A DNA stretch of 64,000 bases from Leptospira paudalimensis. GTDB taxonomy: Bacteria > Spirochaetota > Leptospiria > Leptospirales > Leptospiraceae. A model generated the notes under the pieces. It did not search any database, had not been told where the DNA came from, and saw only the letters and a program-made list of their open reading frames with translations. The DNA lies in assembly GCF_026151345.1 (NCBI RefSeq), contig NZ_JAMQPR010000001.1, positions 124,231 to 188,230 on the forward strand, written 5' to 3'. Below are positions 17,475 through 27,294 of this stretch, piece by piece (the stretch's first letter is position 1; each line of letters starts with the position of its first letter). The position numbers were made by a program, and so were the translations under genes.

Positions 17475-19924
17475 ATCTGAAAATAAAATCATTAATACTC
17501 GGAGTTGTATTATTCTCATTCCATACAACTTTTGCGGAAGAGTTTGACCCAAGTAGTGTCCGTTCCCCTGGTTGTAAACCTGGAACCTTTTCTTGTGGAT
17601 ACATCCCTAGCCCAAAAGAAGTCCAAGATACAATTCCCCTCAAACGTGATTTTAATTCGTTTGAAGACTTACCAAGTTCAATTGACTTGTCATCCCAAAT
17701 GCCTCCTGTCGGAAACCAGGGAAGACAAAACAGTTGTGTTGCATGGGCTACTGGTTATGCGATCAAATCATATCTTTTAAAAAATAAAGGCCAAAGCACT
17801 GAATATGATCCACCGTTTGCAGGTGGGAAAGGAAACTTTGTGTTTTCTCCCGCATTTATTTATAACCAACAAAATGGGGGAGAAGACAAAGGATTGTACT
17901 ATTACAAAACGATGGAATTTTTAAAATCCAATGGTGTTGCACCATGGAGTAGCATGCCTTACACAGACAAAGATTATTTGTCACAACCAACACAAGAATC
18001 TAAACAAGAAGCGCTTAAATATAAAATAAAATCTTTCTCTCGATTGAATTTCAAAAACCCAGATGAAATCAAGCGCGTATTAGCTGGTAAGAATGTTGTG
18101 ATGGTTGGTATGATCATCGATGATGCATTTTATAAATTAAAGGGCGCAACTGTTTATGATGTGAATAGTGGCCAAAGTTATGGTGGCCATGCCATGACAA
18201 TTGTTGGATATGATGATAATAAAAAATCGAAATCGGGTAAAAAAGGTGCATTTAAATTACAAAACTCATGGGGAACAAACTGGGGTGATAATGGATTTGG
18301 ATGGGTATCTTATTCGATGTTAGCCAAAGTTGGGCAAGAAACATATGCGATTATAGATGAACCAACACCACAGAATACACCTACACCAATTGTAAGTGTC
18401 AATCCCGCCAAAAAACCTATTTTAGCTCCGACTGAAATTAAAGTTTCTAAAGGTGACTTTGATAATAAAATTCTCCTGACTTGGAAACACCAAGAATCTG
18501 CAGTTGCTTACTTAATTCAAAGAAAGGAAGAATCTGATTTTTATGACTTAGCATATTCAGACAAACCAAGTTTTATCGACGTATCCGTTTCACCAAACTC
18601 TACTTATGCGTATCGAATTTTAGCTATTGGAGCTGAAGATGTTTCAGTTGCATCATTAGAAGTAGAAGGATTTACATCGTCGGAACCATCACAAGATGGA
18701 AATTTGACACAAGTTGTTGGACTTAGTGGAGTTGTTTTTTCGAATGGAAACTCAACAAGTGTCCAATTGGCTTGGTCTGAAATTGATGGTGTTACGAACT
18801 ATACAATTGCTAAATCAGATTCGACATTTAAATGGAAAACCATTGGGACAAGTAAATCACCAGATTATGTGGATAACTCTCCGAAATCAGGAGAAGTGAA
18901 TTATTACCGTGTCAATGCTGTCATCAGCTCCAAACAATCATCAGATTGGAGTGATTCCATTGCTGTTGAAGTAGCAAACCAGTCTTTATTACCAAACCAA
19001 GTAAGTAAGTTATCTGCATCAAACGGAGATTATGCAAATAAAATTCAGTTGAATTGGAAAGCTGCTCCTGGTGCAAAAAATTATTTTTTATTCCGATTTG
19101 ATGAGAATGCAGAACCTTCAGGCCAATTCGAAGTATCTGGAACTTCTTATACAGATTCAGATACATCCATTCAAAACGGAAAAACATTTCTATATACAGT
19201 GATTTCCGCAAATGACTTAGGTTATGCGGAGCCTAGTGAAGTTGCCTTTGGAAAAACGGATCCTGGTTTAACAAAACGTGCAGGTGGTGTGACACTTCCC
19301 GCTCCAAAACAATTGATTACAAACCCAGTTGGAAAAGATAAAATGGTAAGTTTGAAATGGGATTCTGTTAAGGATAGTTTCGAATATTATATCTATCGAA
19401 AACCAATTCAAAATGGTAAACCCGGCAAATTGGAATTTGTATCAAGTGTGGATTCAAAAAAGACAAGTTTTTCAGAAATGTTTCCTGGAAAATCCGGAGA
19501 ACTTTTTTTATACACTGTACGTTCCAAATCAGAGTTTGGTGCTGAATCCAAAGATTCTAATTTTGTTTCGGTTTTTTGGAATGAACCAAAATCCGTTGTA
19601 AAAAAGAGGACAATGTCTCTTGAAGAATTGCCAAATCAATTTACGGGAAAATGGACTTCTATGTATTGGAATCCAAAATTAGGTCCACAAAACTTACAGA
19701 TGGAAATCACAGGTAACGGACAAGATTTTGTCGCAAAATTAAAGTTAAATGATAGGGAAATCAAACAATTTTCTGGATCTTGGACGCCTGGGAGTAAAAT
19801 GATCAAAACAAAAGGATTTAGTTTAGAACTTTCCAATGTATTGGAAGGCAATTCGTTAGTTCAGTTCCAATCCATTAAAGAAATTGAAAATGGAATGGAA
19901 CTGAGTTTCGAAAAAGAAAATTAA
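17471..19924 (+). CDS. Secreted papain-like (C1A) cysteine protease with Fn3 domains
   Basis: The start at 17471 gives a signal peptide cut near TFA-EE. Residues about 70-310 are a C1A peptidase: oxyanion Gln83 and nucleophile Cys89 in GNQGRQNSCVAW, His240 in GGHAMTIVGYD, and Asn265 in LQNSWGTNWGD. There is almost no propeptide (about 45 residues). Three fibronectin type III-like repeats follow at about 330-415, 425-510 and 520-600, with a fourth at about 630-715. A C-terminal beta domain (about 735-817, FTGKWTSMYWNPKLGP) ends the protein. It is probably an exported or surface protease that docks on targets through the Fn3 array. A strong hairpin terminator follows the gene. Confidence 0.9.
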   Translation: MNLKIKSLILGVVLFSFHTTFAEEFDPSSVRSPGCKPGTFSCGYIPSPKEVQDTIPLKRDFNSFEDLPSSIDLSSQMPPVGNQGRQNSCVAWATGYAIKSYLLKNKGQSTEYDPPFAGGKGNFVFSPAFIYNQQNGGEDKGLYYYKTMEFLKSNGVAPWSSMPYTDKDYLSQPTQESKQEALKYKIKSFSRLNFKNPDEIKRVLAGKNVVMVGMIIDDAFYKLKGATVYDVNSGQSYGGHAMTIVGYDDNKKSKSGKKGAFKLQNSWGTNWGDNGFGWVSYSMLAKVGQETYAIIDEPTPQNTPTPIVSVNPAKKPILAPTEIKVSKGDFDNKILLTWKHQESAVAYLIQRKEESDFYDLAYSDKPSFIDVSVSPNSTYAYRILAIGAEDVSVASLEVEGFTSSEPSQDGNLTQVVGLSGVVFSNGNSTSVQLAWSEIDGVTNYTIAKSDSTFKWKTIGTSKSPDYVDNSPKSGEVNYYRVNAVISSKQSSDWSDSIAVEVANQSLLPNQVSKLSASNGDYANKIQLNWKAAPGAKNYFLFRFDENAEPSGQFEVSGTSYTDSDTSIQNGKTFLYTVISANDLGYAEPSEVAFGKTDPGLTKRAGGVTLPAPKQLITNPVGKDKMVSLKWDSVKDSFEYYIYRKPIQNGKPGKLEFVSSVDSKKTSFSEMFPGKSGELFLYTVRSKSEFGAESKDSNFVSVFWNEPKSVVKKRTMSLEELPNQFTGKWTSMYWNPKLGPQNLQMEITGNGQDFVAKLKLNDREIKQFSGSWTPGSKMIKTKGFSLELSNVLEGNSLVQFQSIKEIENGMELSFEKEN

Positions 19925-19930
19925 TCGAGT

Positions 19931-19969
19931 CAATTCCCTTCAGAAAAGGGAATTGTGAATTTTGTTTTT
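19931..19969 (+). terminator. Intrinsic terminator between convergent genes
   Basis: CAATTCCCTT (19931-19940) and AAGGGAATTG (19946-19955) form a perfect 10-bp stem with a CAGAA loop, followed by a T-rich run TTTTGTTTTT. It ends the protease transcript and, being symmetric, may also serve the convergent cytochrome gene. Confidence 0.8.
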
Positions 19970-20843
19970 AAATGCTTTGCAAATACAGCCAAAGTGCTTT
20001 TAGCTCTGTATCTGTTAATTTGGCTAAACTTTGCCAAGGCATTGGAAACTTGATCTCTGATCCATCTGGACGTTTTCCTGTTCGGATGGATTCAATAAAA
20101 CTAACCTCTGTATAATGAGAAAGTCCTGCTTTCGTAATGTTTTGTGCTGGTGGCCATTCAGGAGGAGCTCCTTGGATTGGACCACCGACTAACTTCATTC
20201 CATGGCATCCAGTGCAAGTAGCAGCAACATACTTACCATATTCTAGCGATACTGTAGGTTTTAAATTTTCAAGATGATTTGTTTCATGATTGATTTGTTC
20301 TGCTGAGACTAATACGGGAATTTCTCCGATGACAAATAAAAATCTGCCAAGTGGTCCTGGTTTGATCTCTCCTTGTTCTTTGTCCACTGGAGCGGAAGAT
20401 CGAAGATAAGAAATTAATTTCCCAACATCTTCATTTGTCATTCCATGAAAATCAGTGGATGGCATGAAGATTAGTGCACGTCCATTTTTTCCAACACCAT
20501 GGCGAATGGCGACAGCCAATTCTTCATCTGTTCGATCGTTTAAAATTCCGCCTTTACCAGCTGTTAGGTTTGCACCTGAAATTGTTCCAATTGCGGGGTC
20601 ATCGATAAAAGTTTTTCCACTACCATTGACGTCATGGCAATCACCACAACCTCTAGACTGGTAAAGGCGTTTGCCTTCTAGAATGTCTAGGTTGGAAACA
20701 AATTTAGGAACAGGAGTAGGTTTTACGGAGTATGTTTTTCCCATTCGGTTGTAGCTGATGAGATAAACAGCAGTAACAAAAACGGAAAGGACTAGGATCA
20801 CCGTTACGAAAAAGATAAGGAGTATTCGAGAAATTTTTTTCAT
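19968..20843 (-). CDS. Membrane-anchored dihaem c-type cytochrome
   Basis: The start chosen is the ATG at 20843 (MKKISRILLIFF), which begins an N-terminal membrane anchor (about 5-28). The frame is open upstream only through the C-rich repeat to a poor TTG. The 291-residue protein has two haem c sites, CGDCH (first domain) and CTGCH (second), with Met-containing segments suited to axial ligation. It resembles dihaem cytochromes that pass electrons to terminal oxidases or peroxidases in the periplasm. No oxidase gene is adjacent. No purine-rich RBS precedes the ATG (the reading strand has CCTCC there), which is odd. Confidence 0.88.
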   Translation of the reverse strand: MKKISRILLIFFVTVILVLSVFVTAVYLISYNRMGKTYSVKPTPVPKFVSNLDILEGKRLYQSRGCGDCHDVNGSGKTFIDDPAIGTISGANLTAGKGGILNDRTDEELAVAIRHGVGKNGRALIFMPSTDFHGMTNEDVGKLISYLRSSAPVDKEQGEIKPGPLGRFLFVIGEIPVLVSAEQINHETNHLENLKPTVSLEYGKYVAATCTGCHGMKLVGGPIQGAPPEWPPAQNITKAGLSHYTEVSFIESIRTGKRPDGSEIKFPMPWQSLAKLTDTELKALWLYLQSI

Positions 20844-20919
20844 AAGTGGAGGAATTGGATCGTAGTGGGGGAATTGGTCAAGTGGGATTTTGGGGGGAAG
20901 TTGTGAATCTGGTCTCCCC

Positions 20920-20992
20920 GCCCTGATCAATGGGTGGGGTTATCCACCCGCCACCCATTGACGCCAACCTACCATCAAAACCTTTTTGATGC
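20920..20992 (-). repeat. C/G-rich hairpin repeat, family 2 copy 1
   Basis: A structured element lies upstream of the cytochrome gene. CAATGGGTGG (20928-20937) and CCACCCATTG (20951-20960) are perfect 10-bp inverted arms. A second hairpin, CATCAAAA/TTTTGATG (20973-20991), adjoins. Read on the minus strand it runs TTTTGATGGTAGG, then a variable part, then CACCCATTGATCAGGGCGGGG. The copy at 30675-30749 shares the two end blocks. Confidence 0.6.
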
Positions 20993-21011
20993 CAGTTTTC
21001 TACATATCGCC

Positions 21012-21042
21012 AAAAAAAATAACTAACAAATGTTCATGTTAG
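21012..21042 (-). terminator. Intrinsic terminator of the glycine cleavage operon
   Basis: On the minus strand CTAACA and TGTTAG form a 6-bp stem with an 8-base loop followed by TTATTTTTTTT, about 20 bases past the ferredoxin stop. It is a plausible end for the gcvT-gcvH-gcvP-ferredoxin transcript. Confidence 0.6.
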
Positions 21043-21061
21043 GAGTTCGTTGTGTTCGTTT

Positions 21062-21388
21062 TTAGATGGGGGTATTGTCTGCGACAACGAGATGGTTGTA
21101 TTTGTCTGGTTGGTCTGTCTTTAAGTAGTATTCTAAGATGGTTTCTACATCGGCTTCTGATTTCATGTTAAACCACTTGCCTTCAGGGTATGAGACTTGG
21201 ATCGGACCTAGTTCACAACGATCGAGACATCCCGATTTTTGTACACGAAACTTATATTGAATTCCAGCTTTGGCTGCCTTTTGTTTTAATAATTTGAGAA
21301 GTTCAATGGAACCTTGGTTTCCACATGACACCCGTTCGCCGGGTGCCCTCTGGTTTTCACAAACAAAGATATGTTTTTCGTAAAACAT
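21062..21388 (-). CDS. Thioredoxin-like [2Fe-2S] ferredoxin
   Basis: The ATG at 21388 (MFYEKHIFVC) is used because it follows the gcvP stop by 14 bases. The 108-residue protein has the cysteine pattern of the small thioredoxin-fold [2Fe-2S] ferredoxins: CENQRAPGERVSC near the N-terminus and GCLDRCELGP in the middle. It is a cytoplasmic electron carrier. It is the last gene of the gcv operon. Its presence there suggests an electron-transfer or redox link to glycine cleavage, but lipoamide dehydrogenase is the usual partner, so the role is open. Confidence 0.87.
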   Translation of the reverse strand: MFYEKHIFVCENQRAPGERVSCGNQGSIELLKLLKQKAAKAGIQYKFRVQKSGCLDRCELGPIQVSYPEGKWFNMKSEADVETILEYYLKTDQPDKYNHLVVADNTPI

Positions 21389-21402
21389 AAATAATTTAGT
21401 CC

Positions 21403-24318
21403 TTAGGAAACGACGTAATTTTCCATCGGTATGCAGGAACAAACTAAGTTTCGATCACCGTATACATTGTCCACACGTCCTACACTCGGCCAAAATTTCC
21501 GTGTACGAAGCCAAGGAAGAGGATACGCTGCCCGTTCCCTTGGATAGGCATGATTCCAAGCATCGCTAATCACCATGTCAGCAGTGTGAGGAGAGTTTTT
21601 GAGAGGGTTATCTTCTTTGGATAAAACACCAGACTCGATATCTTTGATTTCCTTTGCAATTGATAACATGGAATCAATGAATCGGTCCAACTCTTCTTTA
21701 GATTCTGACTCAGTTGGTTCTACCATGAGAGTTCCTGGAACAGGGAATGACATGGTAGGAGAGTGAAATCCATAGTCGATCAATCGTTTGGCGATATCTT
21801 CCACTTCGATTCCACTCGTTTTTTTGAATCCGCGCATATCCAAAATACACTCATGTGCCACAAGACCTTTGTTTCCTCGGTACAATACTGGGAATGCAGA
21901 TTCTAATTTTTTGGCGATGTAGTTGGCATTGAGGATGGCAATTTTTGTCGCAAATCGTAGACCTTCAAAACCTAACATCGCAATGTACGCCCATGAGATC
22001 ACGATGATAGAAGCAGATCCCCATGGAGCTGCAGACACCGCCCACTGGCTGTTATTCGATCCATTTTCGACAAGACTATGCCCTGGTAAAAAAGGAGCTA
22101 AGTGTTCAGCAACACCAATCGGACCAACTCCAGGACCACCACCACCATGTGGGATACAAAATGTCTTATGTAAGTTCAAATGGCATACATCGGCACCAAT
22201 ATCACCAGGTCGTGTTAATCCTACCTGTGCGTTCATATTGGCACCATCCATATAAACTTGCCCACCATTGTCGTGGATGGTTTGGCAAATTTCTTTGATG
22301 GAAGCTTCGAATACACCATGTGTAGACGGATAGGTTACCATTAGGGCACCTAACTTGTCTTTGTATTCAATTGCTTTTTTCTTTAGGTCTTCTACATCAA
22401 TGTTCCCATTGAGATCACAATTCACAGGTACCACTTTGAATCCTGCCATTACTGCAGAGGCAGGATTTGTACCGTGAGCAGAAATTGGGATAAGACAGAT
22501 ATCTCTGTGCATGTCATTGCGGCTTTGGTGGAAGTTACGAATGGCAAGTAAACCAGCGTATTCTCCTTGGGATCCAGCGTTTGGTTGGAGTGATACTTCC
22601 GCAAATCCTGTGATTTCACATAACCATTTTTCCAATTGGCTAAAAAGAGTTCGGTATCCTTCTGTTTGGTTTTCGGGAACAAAGGGATGGATGTTCGATA
22701 GTTCTGGCCAAGTGACTGGATACATCTCTGTTGATGCATTCAGTTTCATTGTGCAAGAACCAAGTGCAATCATTGAAGTGGTTAAGGATAAATCCTTTGC
22801 TTCCAATCTACGGATGTAACGTAACATCTCTGTTTCCGTATGGTAACTATTAAAAACTGGATGAGTTAAGTAAGACGATTTTCTTTCCAGTAGTTCAGGA
22901 ATTTTCCATTCTTCTTTTGTCGTTAAGTCTTCTAATGGAAAATGAAGGGCTTTGTTTTCGTTAAAGACTTCAAGTAAATCTTTGATGTCTTTTATGTTTG
23001 TTGTTTCATCTAAAGAAATGCTAACGACGTGACCAGAAACTTGTCGAATGTTGATTTCTCTTTCTTCTGCATAGTGGATAATTTCTGCTGATGAGATTTT
23101 AGAAAGTTCTACTCGAATGGTATCAAAGTAAGGCTGTGAGATGATTTTGTATCCTAACTTTTCAAGTCCAGTAGCAAGAATGGTTGTCATTCTATGAACA
23201 CGAGATGCAATTTGTTTGAGTCCTTTTGGACCATGATACACTGCATACATCGATGATAAAACCGCTAGTAAAACTTGCGCTGTACAAATGTTAGATGTCG
23301 CTTTGTCTCGGCGAATGTGTTGTTCCCGTGTTTGTAAACTAAGTCGGTAACCTGGTTTCCCTTGTGAATCTTTGGAAACACCAATGAGGCGTCCTGGCAT
23401 ATTTCGTTTGTATTCTTCTTTCGTTGCAAAGTAACCAGCATGAGGACCACCAAAACCAAGTGGCAATCCAAAACGTTGCGTAGTTCCGACAACCACGTCT
23501 GCATTCATTTCGCCTGGTGATTTTAAAATGGTGAGTGCGAGTAGATCAGCCGCCACAACTGTTTTGGCACCTACTTTGTGTAGGCTTTCAATGAATTCGC
23601 TAAAATCATAAATGGTTCCATCAGTAGATGGGTATTGGACAATCGCTCCAAAAAAATCATTGGAAGGAACCATTTTCTTAAACGAGCCCACAACAATGTT
23701 GATTCCAAGTGGAATGGCACGAGTGCGGATCACATCTAAGGTTTGTGGGTGAACCGATTGCGAAACAAAGAAAGATTTTCCTTGGTTGTCTTCTTTTAAA
23801 GAATACAACATATTCATTGCTTCTGCCGCAGCTGTTCCCTCATCAAGGAGAGATGCATTGGCAATTTCCATCCCTGTTAGATCTGTGATCATCGTTTGGA
23901 AGTTGATGAGTGCTTCCATCCTTCCTTGCGCAATCTCTGCTTGGTACGGAGTGTACGCAGTGTACCAACCTGGATTTTCTAAAATGTTTCTTTGGATCAC
24001 TGGTGGAGTGATACAAGAATAGTATCCAAGTCCCAAATAGGATCTGTAGATTTTGTTTTTGGAAACAATCTTCTTTAAATCTTTTTGGAGAGCATATTCT
24101 CCAATTGGTTTTGGTAAATCGAGTTCTTTACGTAACCGAATGTTTTCGGGTACGGCATCACTAATCAGATCATCCAATTCCTTATAACCAATGATAGAAA
24201 GCATTTCAGAAACAGTTTCTTCTGTCACACCAACATGACGTCGTAAGAATGTGTCACTTGGTTCTAATGTTTCTTCGTAAGGGGAATGGATGGGCGATGA
24301 AGGTTTTACGGAACTCAC
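21403..24318 (-). CDS. gcvP: Glycine dehydrogenase (decarboxylating), P protein
   Basis: This is a full-length 971-residue single-chain P protein (both alpha and beta halves fused). The PLP-binding lysine is Lys718 in [18 protein letters not shown]. It decarboxylates glycine and passes the aminomethyl group to the lipoyl arm of GcvH. The start is a GTG at 24318 with GGAG ten bases upstream; the N-terminal motif FLRRHVG follows. It sits 16 bases after gcvH in the gcvT-gcvH-gcvP-ferredoxin operon. Confidence 0.97.
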   Translation of the reverse strand: MSSVKPSSPIHSPYEETLEPSDTFLRRHVGVTEETVSEMLSIIGYKELDDLISDAVPENIRLRKELDLPKPIGEYALQKDLKKIVSKNKIYRSYLGLGYYSCITPPVIQRNILENPGWYTAYTPYQAEIAQGRMEALINFQTMITDLTGMEIANASLLDEGTAAAEAMNMLYSLKEDNQGKSFFVSQSVHPQTLDVIRTRAIPLGINIVVGSFKKMVPSNDFFGAIVQYPSTDGTIYDFSEFIESLHKVGAKTVVAADLLALTILKSPGEMNADVVVGTTQRFGLPLGFGGPHAGYFATKEEYKRNMPGRLIGVSKDSQGKPGYRLSLQTREQHIRRDKATSNICTAQVLLAVLSSMYAVYHGPKGLKQIASRVHRMTTILATGLEKLGYKIISQPYFDTIRVELSKISSAEIIHYAEEREINIRQVSGHVVSISLDETTNIKDIKDLLEVFNENKALHFPLEDLTTKEEWKIPELLERKSSYLTHPVFNSYHTETEMLRYIRRLEAKDLSLTTSMIALGSCTMKLNASTEMYPVTWPELSNIHPFVPENQTEGYRTLFSQLEKWLCEITGFAEVSLQPNAGSQGEYAGLLAIRNFHQSRNDMHRDICLIPISAHGTNPASAVMAGFKVVPVNCDLNGNIDVEDLKKKAIEYKDKLGALMVTYPSTHGVFEASIKEICQTIHDNGGQVYMDGANMNAQVGLTRPGDIGADVCHLNLHKTFCIPHGGGGPGVGPIGVAEHLAPFLPGHSLVENGSNNSQWAVSAAPWGSASIIVISWAYIAMLGFEGLRFATKIAILNANYIAKKLESAFPVLYRGNKGLVAHECILDMRGFKKTSGIEVEDIAKRLIDYGFHSPTMSFPVPGTLMVEPTESESKEELDRFIDSMLSIAKEIKDIESGVLSKEDNPLKNSPHTADMVISDAWNHAYPRERAAYPLPWLRTRKFWPSVGRVDNVYGDRNLVCSCIPMENYVVS

Positions 24319-24334
24319 TTGAAAATAACTCCTA

Positions 24335-24727
24335 TTAATCCAATTTGGAAACGTATTCTTTGTATTGAGCGGCGGAGAGTAGGCCTCCTAGCTCCGATGT
24401 TTGGATGTTTTTTAATTTTACCATCCAAGTATCAAAAGGTTCAGCATTCACAGATTGTGGATTGGAACCAAGAGACGCGTTGGTTTCCACCACCTCACCA
24501 GAGATAGGGGAATATAAATCTTCTGCTGCTTTTACAGACTCGATCGTTCCTAAACTATCTTTTGCTTTGATTTGTTTTCCAGGTTTTGGAAGGTCGATGA
24601 AAACAATGTCACCTAATGCATTTTGTGCGAAGTCAGTGATTCCAACAAGAGCTACATCACCCTCTACCTTCACCCATTCATGTTTTTCTGTATAATAATA
24701 ACCGTCTTTTGCTTGTGTGTCTGCCAT
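24335..24727 (-). CDS. gcvH: Glycine cleavage system H protein
   Basis: The product is a 130-residue lipoyl carrier of normal length. The lipoylation site is Lys66 in [11 protein letters not shown]. It shuttles the aminomethyl intermediate between the P, T and L proteins. The ATG at 24727 has a strong RBS (AAGGA, eight bases away). It lies 24 bases after gcvT and 16 before gcvP. The L protein (lipoamide dehydrogenase) is not in the window. Confidence 0.97.
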   Translation of the reverse strand: MADTQAKDGYYYTEKHEWVKVEGDVALVGITDFAQNALGDIVFIDLPKPGKQIKAKDSLGTIESVKAAEDLYSPISGEVVETNASLGSNPQSVNAEPFDTWMVKLKNIQTSELGGLLSAAQYKEYVSKLD

Positions 24728-24751
24728 GGTTTTTTTCCTTACATCTTTGGT

Positions 24752-25864
24752 TTAGCGATTGTTTCGGACACTGCCTTGGATGAAGGCACCAGTCTCTACT
24801 TTAGCCAATTTCTTCTGCCCACGAATCTCCACAAATACTTCCGTTTGGTTTTTTGTGAATTCGGTCTGAAGATAAGCAAGTCCTAGGGATTCCTTCCGGC
24901 TTGGGGAGTGGGTTCCTGAGGTTGATTTGCCAATTTCTTTCCCTTCCGCGGAAAAAATGGGAAAATTTTCGCGTAAAACTCCTGGTTCCATCAATCGGAT
25001 CCCCACAACTTTTGCTTTTGGGCCATTTTTTTTATCTGCGATGATCCGTTCATACCCAAGGTAAGGTTTAGATTTTTCTTTTACGATGAAATTGATTCCA
25101 GATTCTACTGGTGTCCACTCTGCGTTCAATTCATGTCCATACAAAGGATACTTGGCTTCTAAACGAAGTGTATCACGTGCACCAAGACCAACGGGAACAA
25201 GTCCCAAGTTTTTTCCAGCATCTAATAATTCTTTCCAAAGACTGACACCCAATTGGTTAGATGTATAAATTTCAAATCCATCTTCTCCCGTATAACCGGT
25301 GCGAGACACGATGATTGTCTCTCCTTTCCAATTCATTTCTGTAAAATGATAATAAAGGATGGAAGATAAATCTTTTCCTAAGTAGTTTGCAAAAATTTCA
25401 TCTGCTTTTGGGCCTTGTAAGGCAATTTGGTGCCAATTTTTACTATCATCAACTACAGTTACGTTTCCTTTTACATATTTAAGTAAATGTTTGGTAACGG
25501 CTTCATAATTGGATGCATTGGAACAAATCATATATTTTGAATCATTGAATTTATAAACAGTGATATCATCAACTAGCCCACCATTCTCATTCACAACTGC
25601 ATTGTATTGCACTTGGCCATCTTTCATGGAAGAAATGAGATTACATGTGACAGATTCTAAAAATTCCAAAACATCTTTGGCATCTCCGGTGACAAAAATT
25701 TCACCCATATGGGACACATCAAAGAGACCTGCGTTCGATCTAGTTGTTAGATGTTCTTGGATGATCCCTGTATACTGAACAGGCATATCCCATCCGCCAA
25801 AAGGAACCATCTTGGCTCCCATTTCTTTATGAATTGAGTGTAAGGGTGTTTGTTTTAGTTCCAC
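24752..25864 (-). CDS. gcvT: Glycine cleavage system aminomethyltransferase, T protein
   Basis: The 370-residue protein has the family N-terminus ([26 protein letters not shown]) and [10 protein letters not shown]. It transfers the methylene group from the lipoyl arm of GcvH to tetrahydrofolate and releases ammonia. It is the first gene of the operon. The 77-base divergent upstream region contains small ACCAT/ATGGT inverted repeats but nothing I can identify as a glycine riboswitch. Confidence 0.97.
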   Translation of the reverse strand: MELKQTPLHSIHKEMGAKMVPFGGWDMPVQYTGIIQEHLTTRSNAGLFDVSHMGEIFVTGDAKDVLEFLESVTCNLISSMKDGQVQYNAVVNENGGLVDDITVYKFNDSKYMICSNASNYEAVTKHLLKYVKGNVTVVDDSKNWHQIALQGPKADEIFANYLGKDLSSILYYHFTEMNWKGETIIVSRTGYTGEDGFEIYTSNQLGVSLWKELLDAGKNLGLVPVGLGARDTLRLEAKYPLYGHELNAEWTPVESGINFIVKEKSKPYLGYERIIADKKNGPKAKVVGIRLMEPGVLRENFPIFSAEGKEIGKSTSGTHSPSRKESLGLAYLQTEFTKNQTEVFVEIRGQKKLAKVETGAFIQGSVRNNR

Positions 25865-25941
25865 GGTATTCTCTTATGTAGACTCTTATACCATAGAAAA
25901 ATGGTTTCATGGTACTGGAATTGAATTTTTTTTAACTCATT

Positions 25942-26961
25942 ATGCATAGAGAAGCCTACCGCATCGAAAAAACTGGATCCATCCGCAACTTACAAAGAAA
26001 AAAAGAACTCTTACCTCCTCCTGAAGGAGATGAAGTCACAATCGAAGTGAAAGCGATTGGACTAAACTTTGCGGATGTTTTTTCTGTTTATGGTTTGTAC
26101 TCAGCAACTCCAAAAGAAAGTTTTGTTCCAGGATTAGAATTTTCAGGAAAAATCATCAAAATAGGCCCAAATGTTAAGGATTTTGAGGTTGGCGACCTTG
26201 TTTTTGGTGTGACTCGCTTTGGTGCATATACAACTCATCTCAACATTTCAGAAAAAACAATTTTTGCACTTCCAAAGGATTGGAGTATGCAAGATGGAGC
26301 ATCATTTGCAGTGCAAGCACTCACTGCATACTATGCACTTGTTCCACTCGCACAAGTAAAAGAAGGAGATCATGTATTAGTTCATAGTGCTGCAGGTGGT
26401 GTTGGTATCATGGCAGGTCATATCATTCAGAAAAAAAAAGCAATTGCGATTGGACTTGTAGGTGATTCTCGTAAGTTTTCGATCCTAAAAGAGGTTGGTT
26501 ATGAAAAATTTCTCGTTCGATCTCCTAATTTTAAAGTTGAAATGAAAAAAATTCTAGATGGAGCACCATTAAAAATCGTTTTAGAATGTTTAGGTGGTCG
26601 TTATTTTCAGGACAGTTATGATCTTTTAGCACCAATGGGAAGACTTGTAACGTATGGAAGTGCAAACTTCACACCTTCAAAATCATTCATCAATTGGTTT
26701 TCAATCGTGTCTTCATACCTCACAAGACCAAAAATTGATCCATTATCAATGATTTCAGACAATAAATCGGTGATGGGATTCAATTTAATATGGTTGTGGA
26801 ATGAAATTGATGATCTTCGAAAACATTTTTCGGATTTAATGATGCATTCTTTACCAAAACAAACGATTGGGCATGAGTTTACGTTCGATTCTTTGCATGA
26901 TGCACTCCGTACAATGCAATCAGGTCAAACAATTGGTAAGATTGTTATCAATGTTCCGTAG
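25942..26961 (+). CDS. Zinc-independent MDR oxidoreductase (quinone reductase/VAT-1-like)
   Basis: The product has 339 residues with the medium-chain dehydrogenase/reductase layout: an N-terminal GroES-like catalytic domain (VPGLEFSGKIIKIG, VGDLVFG) and a Rossmann NAD(P)H domain with HSAAGGVGIMAG. The catalytic zinc ligands of alcohol dehydrogenases and the structural-zinc cysteine lobe are absent, so quinone or enone reduction is more likely than alcohol oxidation. It is divergent from gcvT, so it may share the intergenic promoter region. The long insert after the nucleotide-binding core (around 240-275) resembles VAT-1-like members. The substrate is unknown. Confidence 0.87.
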   Translation: MHREAYRIEKTGSIRNLQRKKELLPPPEGDEVTIEVKAIGLNFADVFSVYGLYSATPKESFVPGLEFSGKIIKIGPNVKDFEVGDLVFGVTRFGAYTTHLNISEKTIFALPKDWSMQDGASFAVQALTAYYALVPLAQVKEGDHVLVHSAAGGVGIMAGHIIQKKKAIAIGLVGDSRKFSILKEVGYEKFLVRSPNFKVEMKKILDGAPLKIVLECLGGRYFQDSYDLLAPMGRLVTYGSANFTPSKSFINWFSIVSSYLTRPKIDPLSMISDNKSVMGFNLIWLWNEIDDLRKHFSDLMMHSLPKQTIGHEFTFDSLHDALRTMQSGQTIGKIVINVP

Positions 26962-27020
26962 AATGAGTATTAGCCTGTTTTTTTATTTTGAATAAAAATT
27001 CATGCAAAAAATAAAATTTC

Positions 27021-27049
27021 TTTACATTTAAAATGATATGATTTAATTA
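27021..27049 (+). promoter_or_regulatory. Candidate promoter of the small lysine-rich gene
   Basis: TTTACA (27021-27026) and TAATTA (27044-27049) are separated by 17 bases in an A/T-rich stretch, about 70 bases before the 24-codon gene. A second -10-like TATGAT lies at 27037 without a matching -35. This is a visual match only. Confidence 0.35.
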
Positions 27050-27120
27050 TGTCGTATCAATTCACTCTCTGTTTGCCAAGGACAGCCGTGTTTTGAAATC
27101 AAAAGATAAGGACGATCACA

Positions 27121-27195
27121 ATGGTTGCTAAAAAGAAAGCCGCAAAAAAGAAAGCCGCTAAGAAAAAAGCTGCAAAGAAAAAATCTAAGAAATAA
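27121..27195 (+). CDS. 24-residue Lys/Ala repeat protein, histone-tail-like
   Basis: A 24-codon ORF encodes MVAK followed by about four repeats of KKAAK and a KSKK tail; nearly all residues are Lys or Ala. It is too short for usual gene callers, but its support is good: ATG with AAGGA eight bases upstream, a bounded frame (stop codon at 27094-27096), and an intrinsic terminator 47 bases after the stop. The composition matches the C-terminal tails of bacterial histone H1-like proteins (Hc1, AlgP-type), which bind DNA or RNA non-specifically. A free-standing tail without a globular domain is unusual. It could alternatively be a leader peptide. Codons vary (AAA/AAG, GCC/GCT/GCA), arguing against simple slippage. 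Confidence 0.65.
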   Translation: MVAKKKAAKKKAAKKKAAKKKSKK

Positions 27196-27241
27196 CTTAG
27201 ATTCGATTCTTCCTTCGAAACTATCGAAGTAAGATTGTGTG

Positions 27242-27266
27242 AACCCGCAAAACCTGCGGGTTTTTT
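27242..27266 (+). terminator. Intrinsic terminator after the small lysine-rich gene
   Basis: AACCCGCA and TGCGGGTT form a perfect 8-bp stem with an AAACC loop, followed by TTTTTT. It is a textbook intrinsic terminator and closes the 27121-27195 transcript. Confidence 0.88.
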
Positions 27267-27294
27267 CATTTATAAGGGTATCAATGGGAAAAAT

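Noticed and set aside
19968..20930. Longer start for the dihaem cytochrome.
   Set aside because: The extension runs through a C/G-rich inverted repeat and uses a TTG; the anchor-like start at 20843 is better.
25865..25941. Possible glycine riboswitch before gcvT.
   Set aside because: The region is only 77 bases and lacks the conserved purine-rich aptamer segments; only short inverted repeats are seen.
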